DNA of 32,930 nt from Dimargaris cristalligena. Taxonomy: Eukaryota > Kickxellomycota > Dimargaritomycetes > Dimargaritales > Dimargaritaceae. The stretch covers positions 1 to 32,930 of the forward strand of contig JANBQC010000305.1 of NCBI GenBank assembly GCA_027576995.1, read 5' to 3'. The translations under genes and the position numbers were made by a program. Position 1 is the stretch's first letter, and every line of letters begins with the position of its first letter. This document shows positions 12,601-17,385 of the stretch, one piece after another. The notes under the pieces were generated by a model that saw only the letters and a list, made by a program, of their open reading frames with translations, did no database searches and was not told the origin of the DNA.

Positions 12601-15600
12601 CCAATACTCCCGGGACCGTGTTGCTTCAAGTTGTTGAACATGGCTAACTAAATCGGTGAAGGTTGTCTGCCTTGGGGCGGATAGCTCTTCCATCTGGTGG
12701 TAGATGGCCATCCACGATTGGAGTAAAAGGTGGAGCGACCATCCATCAATAAGCGAATGGTGAATAGCAACGACAACATCGTGAGCTAGATGGTCGGCCG
12801 TGGGGATGAGGAAATTGTGGATCATATGATCCTGTATAGTGAACCCTTTCTGACGATTACGGGTAATGAGTCGGTCGTACGAGGCAACAGGCTCCTTGAG
12901 AACTGTCCAAGTGGTGGGACATGTGCGAAGAACAGCTTGGATAAAGCCTTGTGAGTTTTTAGTCGATGACTCAAGAAACACGGTACGCAAAATAGAATTC
13001 TGGTCGGCGAGAGTATTCCAAGCACTAATCAGGCGATTAGTGTCCAAGAGGCCCGTGAGCTTGAGAGTCATTTGGACAAGGTAGGCCGATGGATCCGTGG
13101 CTAGTCCCAAAAGCAATCCACCCTGGACCCCAACACATGGCAACAGAGTCTCCACTTGATTCATGGAGATTTGGCGCCGACGGAGCTCGCCAGTGACCTC
13201 CTGGAACTCAGCATCGGTAAGCGGGATATGAGTAAAATCGAACCGGGTTATAATGGGGTCAATCACCGCTGGTTTGGACAGTTGAGGGATATCGGCAAGG
13301 GAAACCAGATTTTGGCGCCACAGGGACATGATTTGGGAAATGATATCCTGGTGGTAAACTCTCGGATTATATTCCATGACCAATCTTAAGGCGTCGCCGA
13401 CCAACGTAGGGGTCGGATTGATATCGTAAATAACATGGTCCTTAGGGTCTAAATCATATAACCCAAAATCATCCGACCACTCAATCGACAGAATATCGTC
13501 AGTTGGACCGTCGGTGCGATTAAAGCGGCCAAAATAATTGAACTGCACATCCATTCGGTCGGGGGTCTTTGCATGAAGCTTTGCTCGTCCCTCAGGGCTC
13601 ACACTGGGCATCGTCTTGAGTAAGGAATACGGGAACCCTTTGGACGGGATTTGCTGAAGGGATTCCTTGGTGTGACGAAGTAGGTCTAGCATGGACTGAT
13701 CCGGTTGAACACGGAGCACTAAGGGGTACAGTGCCGTAAACCACCCCACCGTGCGGGTGATATCTTGGTTGGGAGACCATGGTTCGCGCCCATGGCCCTC
13801 CATGCAGAAGGATACAAGACCAATGCCTACAGTATCTGCAAAGGCCCGGGCGAAAGTGGCCAGGAGAACGTCCCTCGGGGTAACACGCCACTTTGGTGCC
13901 AACTGGAACAGCAAGTGGATGGTGAACTCCGAATCAAACTCAAAGGTTGTGGAAAGTCGGGCCACCTCGGCACTAGAGGGATTCAGTTCGGGTACGGGTA
14001 ATAGTTCCCGAAGATCAGGAAGCCGTGTGCTAGGCTCCACTTGGTTGGGCCAAACATCGGGTGTTAAGGTGTGGGCGTAAGCGACCAGCTGGCTTGTCCA
14101 GGATTGAAAAGACAGGGTCTTTGGCGGGAGGGAGTCACCACGCAATAAAGAGTTGAGGTCCTCGGTTATGATCCGCCAAGATATTAAATCTACTAGGGCA
14201 TGGTGGATAGCGATGAATAGTCGAGCACTAGCCAGATTCTCTGGGTGGTGGATGAGTGCTGCTGCCAGAAGAGGCCCTGAAGTAAGGTTAAAACTTGACT
14301 GAACGCCTAAGATGAAGTCAGGCAATTCTGCAGCTGCCACGACCTTCTCTATTACCAAATGGTCAGTCGCCGTGGCTGTACTCGTGGGAATGGATTGCAA
14401 CCACTTGTTTGTATCCGGATTGTAGTGGAACCGGGCACGCAGAATGTCATGGTGGTTTACAAGAGTCACTAAGGCATCCGCGAGGGCTGCCAAGGACAGT
14501 GGAAATTGCGGATTTATCTTGTAAGTAAACGACTGGTTAAAGTGGTGGGGATTGCGAAGGGGAAGTTCCATAAACCAGCGTTGGATGGGCGCGAGGGCTA
14601 CCTCCCCCTGAATCTGCCGTTGGTAGGTGTTGCCATTCCCAGTGGCACGATAGTCAGACTTCCGGGCCTGTTGGGCCATCTGGCCCAACTCAGGGTATTG
14701 GTAAATCAGGGGCACCGTCAGGTGATAACCACTCTGCTGGCATTTAGACACCAACAATATCGCTGAAATGGAATCACCCCCAATTCGAAAAAAATGGTCG
14801 GACGGGCTAATTCGACTGGGGTCTAGTTGTAGTATTTGTGCCCAGGCCAGACGAAGGTCGTGTTCGGTGTCAGTTTGAGGTATCGAGTCGCTGTTGAAGT
14901 TGGTATCAGGGGTCGGCAATGGCCGCATAAGATGGCCAATAGGAGGAAGCGTTTTACGGTCGAGTTTTCCGTTGGCAGTGGTTTTAAAATCAACCACCGG
15001 TACCAATAGCTCGGGAACCATCTGCTTGGCCAAACTGGCTTTCAAAAAACCGGTTAATGCGTTTTGGTCGAGACCAGCTGGACTGACATACAGAACCAGT
15101 ACATCATCGGTGATGGTAGCCACACAGTGCTTCAAACCGGGAAATCGGTAGGCCGCAGTTTCAATCTCCTCGAGTTCGATTCGGTACCCACGCAATTTTA
15201 CCTGATTGTCCATACGGCCCAGGTACTCGACCGATCCATTAGAGAGCCAGCGCACGTAGTCCCCCGTGCGATAGACTCGACCAGGCCCGTGAGGATTGGC
15301 GATGAATTTTTCACTGGTTAGTTCAGGCAGGTTCTGGTACCCCCGAGCCACCCCGATTCCACCGATCAGTAGTTCACCGGGGACACCAACAGGCACCAAC
15401 TGGAGTTGATCGTCGACAATTAAATTAAAGTTATTCCGAATCGGTCCACCGATGGAGATGTCATCGGTGGGTCCAATAATTGCCAAATTGGTGAATGCTG
15501 TGGTTTCGGTTGGCCCGTATAGGTTGGCTACCGTACACCGATCGGACCACCTGGCTTGTAGTTCCGGGGATAAGTACTCACCGCCACATACAATAGTGCT

Positions 15601-17160
15601 TAACTTCGGCAAATCAGTGGGGTTAAGGCGCATCAGAAAAGAGGGGACGAAACATCCTGCAGTGGCACTTCTCAGGTCACTCAGAATATTAACACTGGGT
15701 ATTACCAGAGTGCCCCCTGCGCACAGGCAGTGAAATATTTCGTACACGATGCCATCAAAGGCAACCGAAAACATCATGACAATGCGGCTTCCCGGCCCGT
15801 GGGCCTCGCGTAAATTGGGATCGGTGGCCACGTTCATCACACTCCGATGCTCAACCATCACCCCCTTGGGGCGGCCCGTTGTACCCGAAGTATAAATGAT
15901 GTACGCCAAGTCATTAGGGGCAGAGGGGTATGGCTGGAAACTAGAAAGGCCAGAGTCGGGTGCTAAGTGGATGAACTGATCCACTGACATAGTTGGTAGA
16001 CTGAGCTGAGGCGGTAGGCGAGCAAGGGTGGGCTCAATGACCAAAACAAGGGACGCAGCACTGTCTTCCAAGATATATTCAATGCGATCAGTGGGATAGT
16101 CAGGGTCGATGGGTACGTAAGCGGCGCCAGACTTCAGTATAGCCAATAGGGTAATGACGTAAGTAATTGATTTAGGGATCACCAGAGCGATTCGAACTTC
16201 GGCTAGGGCCCCGTACTGATGGGTAAGAACGCGGGCCAACTCAGAGCTGCAGTAGTCCAGTTGCCCATAAGTGAGTTCCTCGGCTTCTTGAACCAGGGCC
16301 ACGGAGTCCAGATTACAATGGGCGTATTCGCTAAATAGTATGTGAACAGAATGCCGCACCCCCTGAATTGGCTTGCCCATCCGTGAAAATGCCAGCAAGC
16401 TGGCGCGTTCCTCATTGCTAACCCAGGGGATATCGCGAACTTTAACCGGTGGTTGGTTTCGGTCTTTAGCGCTGTAAACTTGAATCACCCCACCCAGAAC
16501 TGTGTTGAATTGGCGAGCAAACTCTTCTATGGCGGAGGCCCGGTACACTGACCGGGAGTAAGTCAGGTTCAGGGCTACCGAGTTACCCGAAAATGTAAAC
16601 CCCACCAGCAAGCGGGAGCCGGACAGACCCAAAAGTTTGGCCGAGGTATTCTTGGCTTCATGGAAACCAGCCTTGGAAAGAATGCTGTGTGATGGCTTGG
16701 AAGACCCATTAGTACATTTAGATCCAACCCAATGGAGAAGCACATCCACAGAGCCGTAGCAATTATCAACTAATTCTGCGCTTTGAAGGTCACATTTGGA
16801 AGGTATCCCGGCTCTCCCACAAAGCTCTTCGTGTAGATTACGTAATGAATTTACTGGTACGTCGGGATGGACCCGAAATAATACTACGGATATCGGTGCT
16901 GGGTTGACCACATCGTGTTGGACCGGCTTCTCGCGAGCTGGGCCGTATGAGCGGCCGAAGGCCACCGCCGGTTGCTTATAGTAGCGACTAAGCACGATAG
17001 CGAGGGCCCTCATTATGGATATATCCGTAATAGCCTTAGGGGTAACTTCGATAACCTCGCTCTGAATAGTACAAGTGTATGTCTCAAAGCCGGTTAGGGC
17101 TAGGCGAGGCTTGCCCAGAGGAAGCCCCAATTTAGGGCGAAATTCGTCGGGAAACGACAT
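1..17160 (-). CDS. Giant multimodular non-ribosomal peptide synthetase, 3' end outside window
   Basis: This enzyme would assemble a peptide without ribosomes: A domains activate amino acids with ATP, T domains carry them on phosphopantetheine, C domains form peptide bonds and E domains invert stereochemistry. One frame stays open from the ATG at 17160 to base 1, that is 5720 codons with no stop and no intron, read triplet by triplet. The start was chosen because it is the first in-frame ATG after in-frame stops near 17251-17274. Domain order: half C (residues 1-240), A1 (241-740), T1 (Ser797), E1 (His986), C2 (His1467), degenerate A2-T2-C3 (about 1778-2790), A3 (2791-3277), T3 (Ser3333), C4 (His3557), A4 (3841-4344), T4 (Ser4395), C5 (His4613), A5 (about 4900-5400), T5 (Ser5452), E5 (His5636). 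The release domain is not in the window, so the product and chain length are unknown. The domain calls are near certain; the product is not predictable. Confidence 0.97.
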   Translation of the reverse strand, partial: MSFPDEFRPKLGLPLGKPRLALTGFETYTCTIQSEVIEVTPKAITDISIMRALAIVLSRYYKQPAVAFGRSYGPAREKPVQHDVVNPAPISVVLFRVHPDVPVNSLRNLHEELCGRAGIPSKCDLQSAELVDNCYGSVDVLLHWVGSKCTNGSSKPSHSILSKAGFHEAKNTSAKLLGLSGSRLLVGFTFSGNSVALNLTYSRSVYRASAIEEFARQFNTVLGGVIQVYSAKDRNQPPVKVRDIPWVSNEERASLLAFSRMGKPIQGVRHSVHILFSEYAHCNLDSVALVQEAEELTYGQLDYCSSELARVLTHQYGALAEVRIALVIPKSITYVITLLAILKSGAAYVPIDPDYPTDRIEYILEDSAASLVLVIEPTLARLPPQLSLPTMSVDQFIHLAPDSGLSSFQPYPSAPNDLAYIIYTSGTTGRPKGVMVEHRSVMNVATDPNLREAHGPGSRIVMMFSVAFDGIVYEIFHCLCAGGTLVIPSVNILSDLRSATAGCFVPSFLMRLNPTDLPKLSTIVCGGEYLSPELQARWSDRCTVANLYGPTETTAFTNLAIIGPTDDISIGGPIRNNFNLIVDDQLQLVPVGVPGELLIGGIGVARGYQNLPELTSEKFIANPHGPGRVYRTGDYVRWLSNGSVEYLGRMDNQVKLRGYRIELEEIETAAYRFPGLKHCVATITDDVLVLYVSPAGLDQNALTGFLKASLAKQMVPELLVPVVDFKTTANGKLDRKTLPPIGHLMRPLPTPDTNFNSDSIPQTDTEHDLRLAWAQILQLDPSRISPSDHFFRIGGDSISAILLVSKCQQSGYHLTVPLIYQYPELGQMAQQARKSDYRATGNGNTYQRQIQGEVALAPIQRWFMELPLRNPHHFNQSFTYKINPQFPLSLAALADALVTLVNHHDILRARFHYNPDTNKWLQSIPTSTATATDHLVIEKVVAAAELPDFILGVQSSFNLTSGPLLAAALIHHPENLASARLFIAIHHALVDLISWRIITEDLNSLLRGDSLPPKTLSFQSWTSQLVAYAHTLTPDVWPNQVEPSTRLPDLRELLPVPELNPSSAEVARLSTTFEFDSEFTIHLLFQLAPKWRVTPRDVLLATFARAFADTVGIGLVSFCMEGHGREPWSPNQDITRTVGWFTALYPLVLRVQPDQSMLDLLRHTKESLQQIPSKGFPYSLLKTMPSVSPEGRAKLHAKTPDRMDVQFNYFGRFNRTDGPTDDILSIEWSDDFGLYDLDPKDHVIYDINPTPTLVGDALRLVMEYNPRVYHQDIISQIMSLWRQNLVSLADIPQLSKPAVIDPIITRFDFTHIPLTDAEFQEVTGELRRRQISMNQVETLLPCVGVQGGLLLGLATDPSAYLVQMTLKLTGLLDTNRLISAWNTLADQNSILRTVFLESSTKNSQGFIQAVLRTCPTTWTVLKEPVASYDRLITRNRQKGFTIQDHMIHNFLIPTADHLAHDVVVAIHHSLIDGWSLHLLLQSWMAIYHQMEELSAPRQTTFTDLVSHVQQLEATRSREYWSKNLVNAPATPAPLLFPGYIGNSGAAVYESTFGISKAHLAQCAQGFGVSKATLFRAAYAVVLGRLLGQDDVVFGVTVAGRSLGLPSVDQIIGPCSNTLPFRVRLGNFPLGPWLQSLHSAQIAMIPYEHTLLTHINQYVKTSHGGPLFHTLLGFENFPEFMADSLHDLALSDVQVHEFTEYPLAVDFIEQPTCIQAKVFYNSGTYCEGSIRQLMDMLRLVLDQILAAQPDTFPSDLVFTSPAITTSPKAAIQSVVDTSLPTSTHALLHMWDSIVRDGLTRLVNQSENGELTCSQLDLLADTLVNRTTEASVVRPTSIVAYLDSLDDLTICLVAAIKLGAQLLPLSVSYPIDQLMTHIQLATAQFAWVSSTLFKTVQPYMATDIPIISVSGTEECMFSNAQFLHQFQPPENSADFSLAFASSVNPDPPSIVTIDSLRIVHTLLSTKFYFNGYDKCIISQSISLESPQSVWLALSSLFSNITLTGSDRLRQGGSDTSLCYVSSVDDPTLDVIGIYQIALCDLARPTELNVAQLTKQPVTCLAFIEYIFNGYQCVVPSQLESLTLPVNETGLCSWSPVVLDCYGHRCPRGAVGRLDLVNPQIGFRPLPNGKHLLAYQETDNSVQILGPKKQQVVIKGQHVHLGVLEHALSRAGAKSPRALLLPRDQLVVLVNNVSGSELADLQAAVASHDIPSTLVPHAIIPTQAFPHIADAAVEDAHSFILTYITALPIRANPLVSDIEWWLTVVVNELYSSDQQDCSDLTTTPLIHSIAWASLAQQEILRYRIYQRFGMELSLGSLFKHSDLPSLAREISARKDGHEVVGAKKNVKEDFGCTAGTQSVYQRRLSISDHQQRIWSLSHLGGSLEKFYHHYSITSIVPFKLQNVQLAVDSILAKYGTLRCQFYSERGVLGCRILTNVQVGVVTRRVLAIQPSYADSNFSEEVRLDPAQGILVQVDLYQASTAIPGSMASSVCVRVHEMAGHSNFAENIVKELARRIVNTPIGLTCDVIDEVSASESYFTEPDFKYWTTLLQDPPTDLSLPVDRKRPLSPTFNSDYIEMELGSQFGTALFDLAADDQDRACDLWLALFVAFLRRLTGQEDLLIDVGHSQTGSATGSPGWSAPYSLLSKLVRVAGDLPKDLSRLTQQLAHQLKDSSFHTVPSLDALVTHLGLPSYHRISGLPRVSLVFESPLGIDETTGVQIVRSQSNQTFFPYDLQAVINSHGNIPRCQLRFNPAIFNNDTVDHILRNFVFYVDAVVVSKHNWSAAPMVGPSETQILLHEFALGGPNPIIRENPRLNILELFFDRVWQSPDQIATEIFTQKQTYRELARRVWGLAKRLQKAQVKRGNKIGVVVSDHPDTIMCFLAIWCVGAIYIPIDTKLPVARQKYIADTAECTCIVNASGNDTAWPEAIPISDLILDFELVPNFCLKYPIEPKDLAYIVFTSGSTGLPKGVMVQHQSLINLLTNSSFEIFKRPGTRTMNGLSSGFDGFFLSSLMPLCYGSTVVFCGDNLPGTLKTVHQTILLPSIIAALDPRDFTNLDHLVVGGEALPRKVADNWLEYVDIINAFGPTETTVVCLSCPVPRSGPIPVGRPMAGYECYILDPSMQLVPIGAIGEIVIGGIGVSQGYINRPDLNTFKFVVNPFTGDGMLYHTGDLGRWLPDGQVECLGRIDSQVKLRGFRIELDEVRSVLLSQPGVQDCTVFVHGSFLVGYVFPETHADEDHLRSVMANHLPSYMVPTYILGLPTVPLTTNHKCDVQFLRNHFTNFLVDQHQPESSDSPSAPASKTLHALAMAMSDVLSLPLEQINPGLSFVKLGGDSISAIRLTSLCRERGIQLSVDQIFKSASITALADLGAERPGPIQSPENAAPINYQPFSLLGTADWLANNIDSVIQEAASELHVGREYIVDILPVSSLQLGFLINTLKDPSAYMVQESLVLSGPLDTDRLRQVWHQLAQRHSILRTKFMQLPSISDHTFVQVVGRQCDIEWTVVTEGVDSDLKQLEKSYFAADRQRGFTFDGPLLRMALYRTSADSDQHLCFFTFHHALLDAWSQNIALAELVDIYHGADLAPCTQFTDYIAHLQSSDQTKLQQFWKDNLEAAKPTLAVKFPVFSTDAPSTEYDTYGTPLSTDLPTLQLFCRNQQITLNSLLRSVWALTLSWYLSESQEVTFGGLTSGRNVPVAGIEGMVGMAINTLPVRVHLDMNLSVSQYIRQINELSFKMTDYEQCGLIDINRWAHVDPEVQLFDSLMVYFSYPGSQTSIKNPDIGFELRASQNFVEYAYTTTFSDHHGQLICNLQYKSSHCNQAYARSMVQFMDHCIALMVDQPTSTLQDLMSIPSDEACLVQEWSVGPRYQFPQGNWLAYQLFTQHLPTRPDSIALETSDQKFTYAEVYHHSACMALALQKQGFQPGDFAALLFTRSAEFIFSYLGVQLAGGVCIPMDATNALDRLRYTIGVLENAWLVTTAVYQQTAFDELGVIQSRVLVANDVPFDSMPTSDFQPDTSRQSSDLMYILFTSGTTGRPKGVPIRHESLLNYILAYDQVMQLDTSARMLQAMNISFDVCVNEIFGVFHAGGTLVLQDGNIIDTLKRVTTCCLIPSILAALDPQDFPNLSQVAVSGEPLPSNVAQRWCTHVRLYNNYGPTEASISSHSYSVQPAEPVTIGRALANYEGYILDDQLRPVPIGVPGELCLGGIGISDGYWKQPHLTAQAFLPNPFGAGNLYRTGDLACWLPNGTVHYLCRKDFQVKLRGYRIELGEIENTSRYVEGVTGAVACVIETRLVLYVSPNNIDTAELWAHLTTKLPTYMVPNFIVGLDLIPLTTVGKADRKALQARPLPLDDPLEMGPTILTATFIAVQELLAGIFEISPSCITPSASFLRLGGDSIMAIRFSSMCRSRGWLLSISQILQARNVLELAGILESQSLADCNGLEKTYLNFSLIGLEAEPQLRDTLTQEIAKQIGVDKNDIVDVLPVSSLQLGFLINTLKDPSAYMVQQSFVVDGLLDVNRFYQAWVEVAQKHATLRTKFFQTDTMPGHAFLQVVTRDCDIEWSTRTLGTVEDMSKLETAYFAKDRQRGFDFRGPLLRFTLYTMDSDHHLCFFTFHHAVLDAWSQNIIFGEILELYHHGSSPPGTPFSAYIAHLQTLNQSNLESFWSANLAGAIPTPAIQFPIHQPQAPPSEFGSYQSAISVSQLALRTFCREQKVTLNALLRSTWALTLAHYLNETQEVTFGGLTSGRNVPIPGIEGMVGMSINTLPIRVQLDYTQTVSGFIQGVNQLFIDMAAYEHCSLLDIRKWTQANPEARPFNSLVVYDNFPAATVPTSKAEITIQPRDGQNYTEYAYTLSFADTSDGLNYLLVYKSTYCDKTYAKFLCQFLDHCLSTMVSQPGGLVGDLMSLPSEEARLVRQWSEGPRCEFPQCHWLAHQLFTQHIATHPDAIALETSIHKFTYAEVYCRARSIASALQSQGFQPGNLAALLFTRSAEFIFSYLGVLLAGGVCVPMDLSNSLDRLEYTISQLDDAWLLTTTGHLVMILERISIDNTRFCLVDTVDHQAPGNPSFQPDHTRTSSDLAYIVFTSGTTGRPKGVPVRHESLVNYTMANCKLMELDSDCRFLQLMNISFDGCLIEIFGAFHSGGTLVLQDGDMIDRLGKVNTCVLIPSVLATLDPVDFPNLTKVVAAGEALPSSVAYNWCPRVHLFNVCGPTEITIVSHADRIQLGYPVTIGRPLPNVQGYILDNKLRPVPIGVPGELCIGGIGVTEGYWKQPELTAKAFIPNPFGPGKLYRSGDLVCWLPDGRVQFISRKDFQIKLRGYRIELGEIENTVSSVGGVSNAVACVTQKQLVLYVAPAGVDISILHHQLAQKLPPYMVPNFIVTLDHIPLTAVGKADRKALQALPLPAVDPDTASDIENHSWVFLLMREALASALNIKPQRVIPTDSFLQLGGDSISAIQFSNRCKRLGLHLSVADILKYPRLSVMEQHAHLMVLDDALPVEYLDPVGPVPFTAVQRYALEEYQFINQFNQSTLIQCCQELSQETVRAALMALFTHHDMMRVQLTRIKDHWHQQVLPAPVDSPGWLDRFVVMETATIVQDQYPTWVSQMQQKISIECGPILGCGLLILNGQQHLYLTIHHFTVDFISWRIILEDLEALLTNQPLPGKTTPFREWATKIHAYSQTLSDSVWPDVSPFDPAQGIPLDYRLPPPNEFGEHPPVTYH
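700..3879 (-). other. NRPS module 5: C5-A5-T5
   Basis: C5 has HHAVLDAW at residue 4613 (3324-3301), set in almost the same context as in C4 (LCFFTFHHA in both). A5 carries FTSGTTGRPKGVPVRHES, SFDGCLIE, NVCGPTEIT, IELGEIENTV and GKADRKAL. The pocket aligned to GrsA reads DGILVAVIV-K, fully hydrophobic apart from the anchoring Asp and Lys, which fits an aliphatic substrate only as a guess. T5 has QLGGDSISAI with serine at residue 5452 (codon 807-805). Both module 4 and module 5 have RKDFQ(I/V)KLRG where most A domains have GRxDxQVKLRG, a shared oddity that supports a common recent origin. E5 follows, so the residue should be delivered in the D-form. Confidence 0.92.
3880..7039 (-). other. NRPS module 4: C4-A4-T4
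   Basis: C4 spans about 6920-5640. Its active site is HHALLDAW at residue 3557 (6492-6469), with alanine in place of the glycine of HHxxxDG, a variant common in fungal synthetases. The second lobe has VTFGGLTSGR and INTLPVRV. A4 (residues about 3841-4344) holds FTSGTTGRPKG, SFDVCVNE, NNYGPTEAS, YRTGDLACW, KLRGYRIELGEIE and GKADRKAL. The pocket read against GrsA is DVNLASNIS-K, more polar than the other A domains here, so a polar substrate is plausible but unassigned. T4 has RLGGDSIMAI with serine at residue 4395 (codon 3978-3976). Sequence is very close to module 5 over its whole length. It should add an L-residue. Confidence 0.92.
7040..8789 (-). other. NRPS A3-T3 (active, non-canonical A10)
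   Basis: A3 covers residues about 2791-3277. Motifs seen: WCVGAIYIPIDTKLP (A2), YIVFTSGSTGLPKGVMVQH (A3), FDGFFLS (A4), NAFGPTETT (A5), QVKLRGFRIELDEV (A8). The A10 position reads TNHKCDV rather than NGKxDR; the lysine that completes adenylation appears kept. The pocket, aligned by eye to GrsA, reads DGLLVGAVV-K, which suggests a small or aliphatic side chain with low confidence. T3 has KLGGDSISAI with serine at residue 3333 (codon 7164-7162). The C domain directly ahead (C3*) is degenerate, so A3-T3 probably depends on C2 for bond formation. No epimerase follows, so an L-residue is expected. Confidence 0.88.
8790..11829 (-). other. Decayed A2*-T2*-C3* unit inside the open NRPS frame
   Basis: Residues about 1778-2790, still in frame. 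A2* keeps only a ghost of the fold: AIKLGAQLLPLSVSYP stands where A2 should be, ASSVNPDPPS replaces TSGSTGxPKG (11370-11320), DCYGHRCP stands for YGPTE, AYQETD for YRTGD, VIKGQHVHLGVLE for LRGYRIELGEIE, and IADAAVED stands for NGKxDR. All phosphate-loop glycines and both key lysines are gone, so it should not adenylate. T2* reads PLIHSIAWAS where LGGDSI belongs; a serine remains (residue 2285, codon 10308-10306) but the GGD is lost. C3* starts well (SDHQQRIWSL) yet has VHEMAGH (residues 2491-2497) for HHxxxDG and no NTLPxRV stretch. The block is most simply a dead unit. A new non-catalytic role is the alternative. Confidence 0.85.
11830..13230 (-). other. NRPS condensation domain C2 (intact)
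   Basis: Residues about 1311-1777. The opening resembles C4 and C5, with LLPCVGVQGGLL and DPSAYLVQ. The active site is HHSLIDGW at residue 1467 (12762-12739), a complete HHxxxDG with the canonical glycine. The second lobe keeps VVFGVTVAGR, GPCSNTLPFRV and LLGFENFP. Because it follows E1, its donor should be a D-aminoacyl group on T1 (family knowledge: C domains after E domains are D-donor/L-acceptor types). It is the only C domain with a full motif between T1 and T3, so it should make the first peptide bond. Confidence 0.9.
13330..16440 (-). other. NRPS module 1: A1-T1-E1 (initiation, D-residue)
   Basis: A1 (residues 241-740) has all core motifs: LKSGAAYVPIDPDYP (A2), YTSGTTGRPKG (A3), FDGIVYE (A4), NLYGPTETT (A5), YRTGD (A7), KLRGYRIELEEIE (A8) and NGKLDRK (A10, catalytic lysine). 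By-eye alignment to the GrsA phenylalanine pocket gives DGYFVGLAF-K, a mostly hydrophobic pocket; I do not assign a substrate. T1 carries IGGDSISA with the phosphopantetheine serine at residue 797 (codon 14772-14770). E1 is a true epimerase: HHALVDLISW at residue 986, EGHGRE at 1121, RTVGWFTALYP and FNYFG. The first residue of the peptide is therefore expected as the D-form. With no working C domain ahead, this is the likely loading module, unless an upstream partner protein feeds it. Confidence 0.9.
16441..17160 (-). other. NRPS N-terminal half-condensation domain
   Basis: Residues 1-240. The segment resembles only the C-terminal lobe of a condensation domain: a helix-rich stretch like the one that normally starts the second lobe, then AVAFGRSYGP where intact C domains have a GxxxxGR motif, and the linker IPWVSNEERASLL just before the A domain. 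The N-terminal lobe with the HHxxxDG active site is absent, and the ATG lies where it would have ended. It cannot condense anything by itself. Truncated C domains at the start of an initiating module are known in fungal NRPSs. It may be a structural platform for A1 or a leftover of a lost upstream module. Confidence 0.75.
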
Positions 17161-17271
17161 AATGAACCTAATATTAGTGGGGAATGACAGGGATAGGGAG
17201 TCAAAATTGACGAGGGGTATGTGACAACTTGGGTTTGTGAGGTTAAATGGTTATAAAGAATACAAATAAAT

Positions 17272-17316
17272 CTAATTGAATCTGGCGTACAAAATAGGTA
17301 TATCAAAATGGTGCAT
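17272..17316 (-). promoter_or_regulatory. Short upstream ORF in the NRPS leader
   Basis: If transcription starts about 30 bases after the TATA box, the first ATG of the message is at 17316, not the NRPS ATG. It opens a 14-codon ORF (MHHFDIPILYARFN) ending in TAG at 17272, 111 bases before the NRPS start. Such uORFs can lower translation of the main frame. The true transcription start is unknown; a start below 17314 would exclude it. Confidence 0.35.
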
Positions 17317-17378
17317 CGCTGGATCCGATGGATAAAAGTACGACGTGTAGACACCGCACCTAGGGTACCAGCTGTCCA

Positions 17379-17385
17379 TTATATA
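17379..17385 (-). promoter_or_regulatory. Probable TATA box of the NRPS gene
   Basis: On the minus strand the bases read TATATAA inside GGGTATATAATGG, about 220 bases before the NRPS ATG. A start site 25-35 bases downstream would give a leader of about 190 bases. A purine-rich stretch on the minus strand (complement of the C/T tract at 17500-17520) lies about 120 bases further upstream. No other strong TATA in the right orientation is nearer except TTTATAA at about 17251-17257. Confidence 0.45.

Noticed and set aside
17100..17354. 84-codon minus frame overlapping the NRPS start
   Set aside because: It begins with GTG, no ATG, and is out of frame with the NRPS; nothing in it resembles a known protein.
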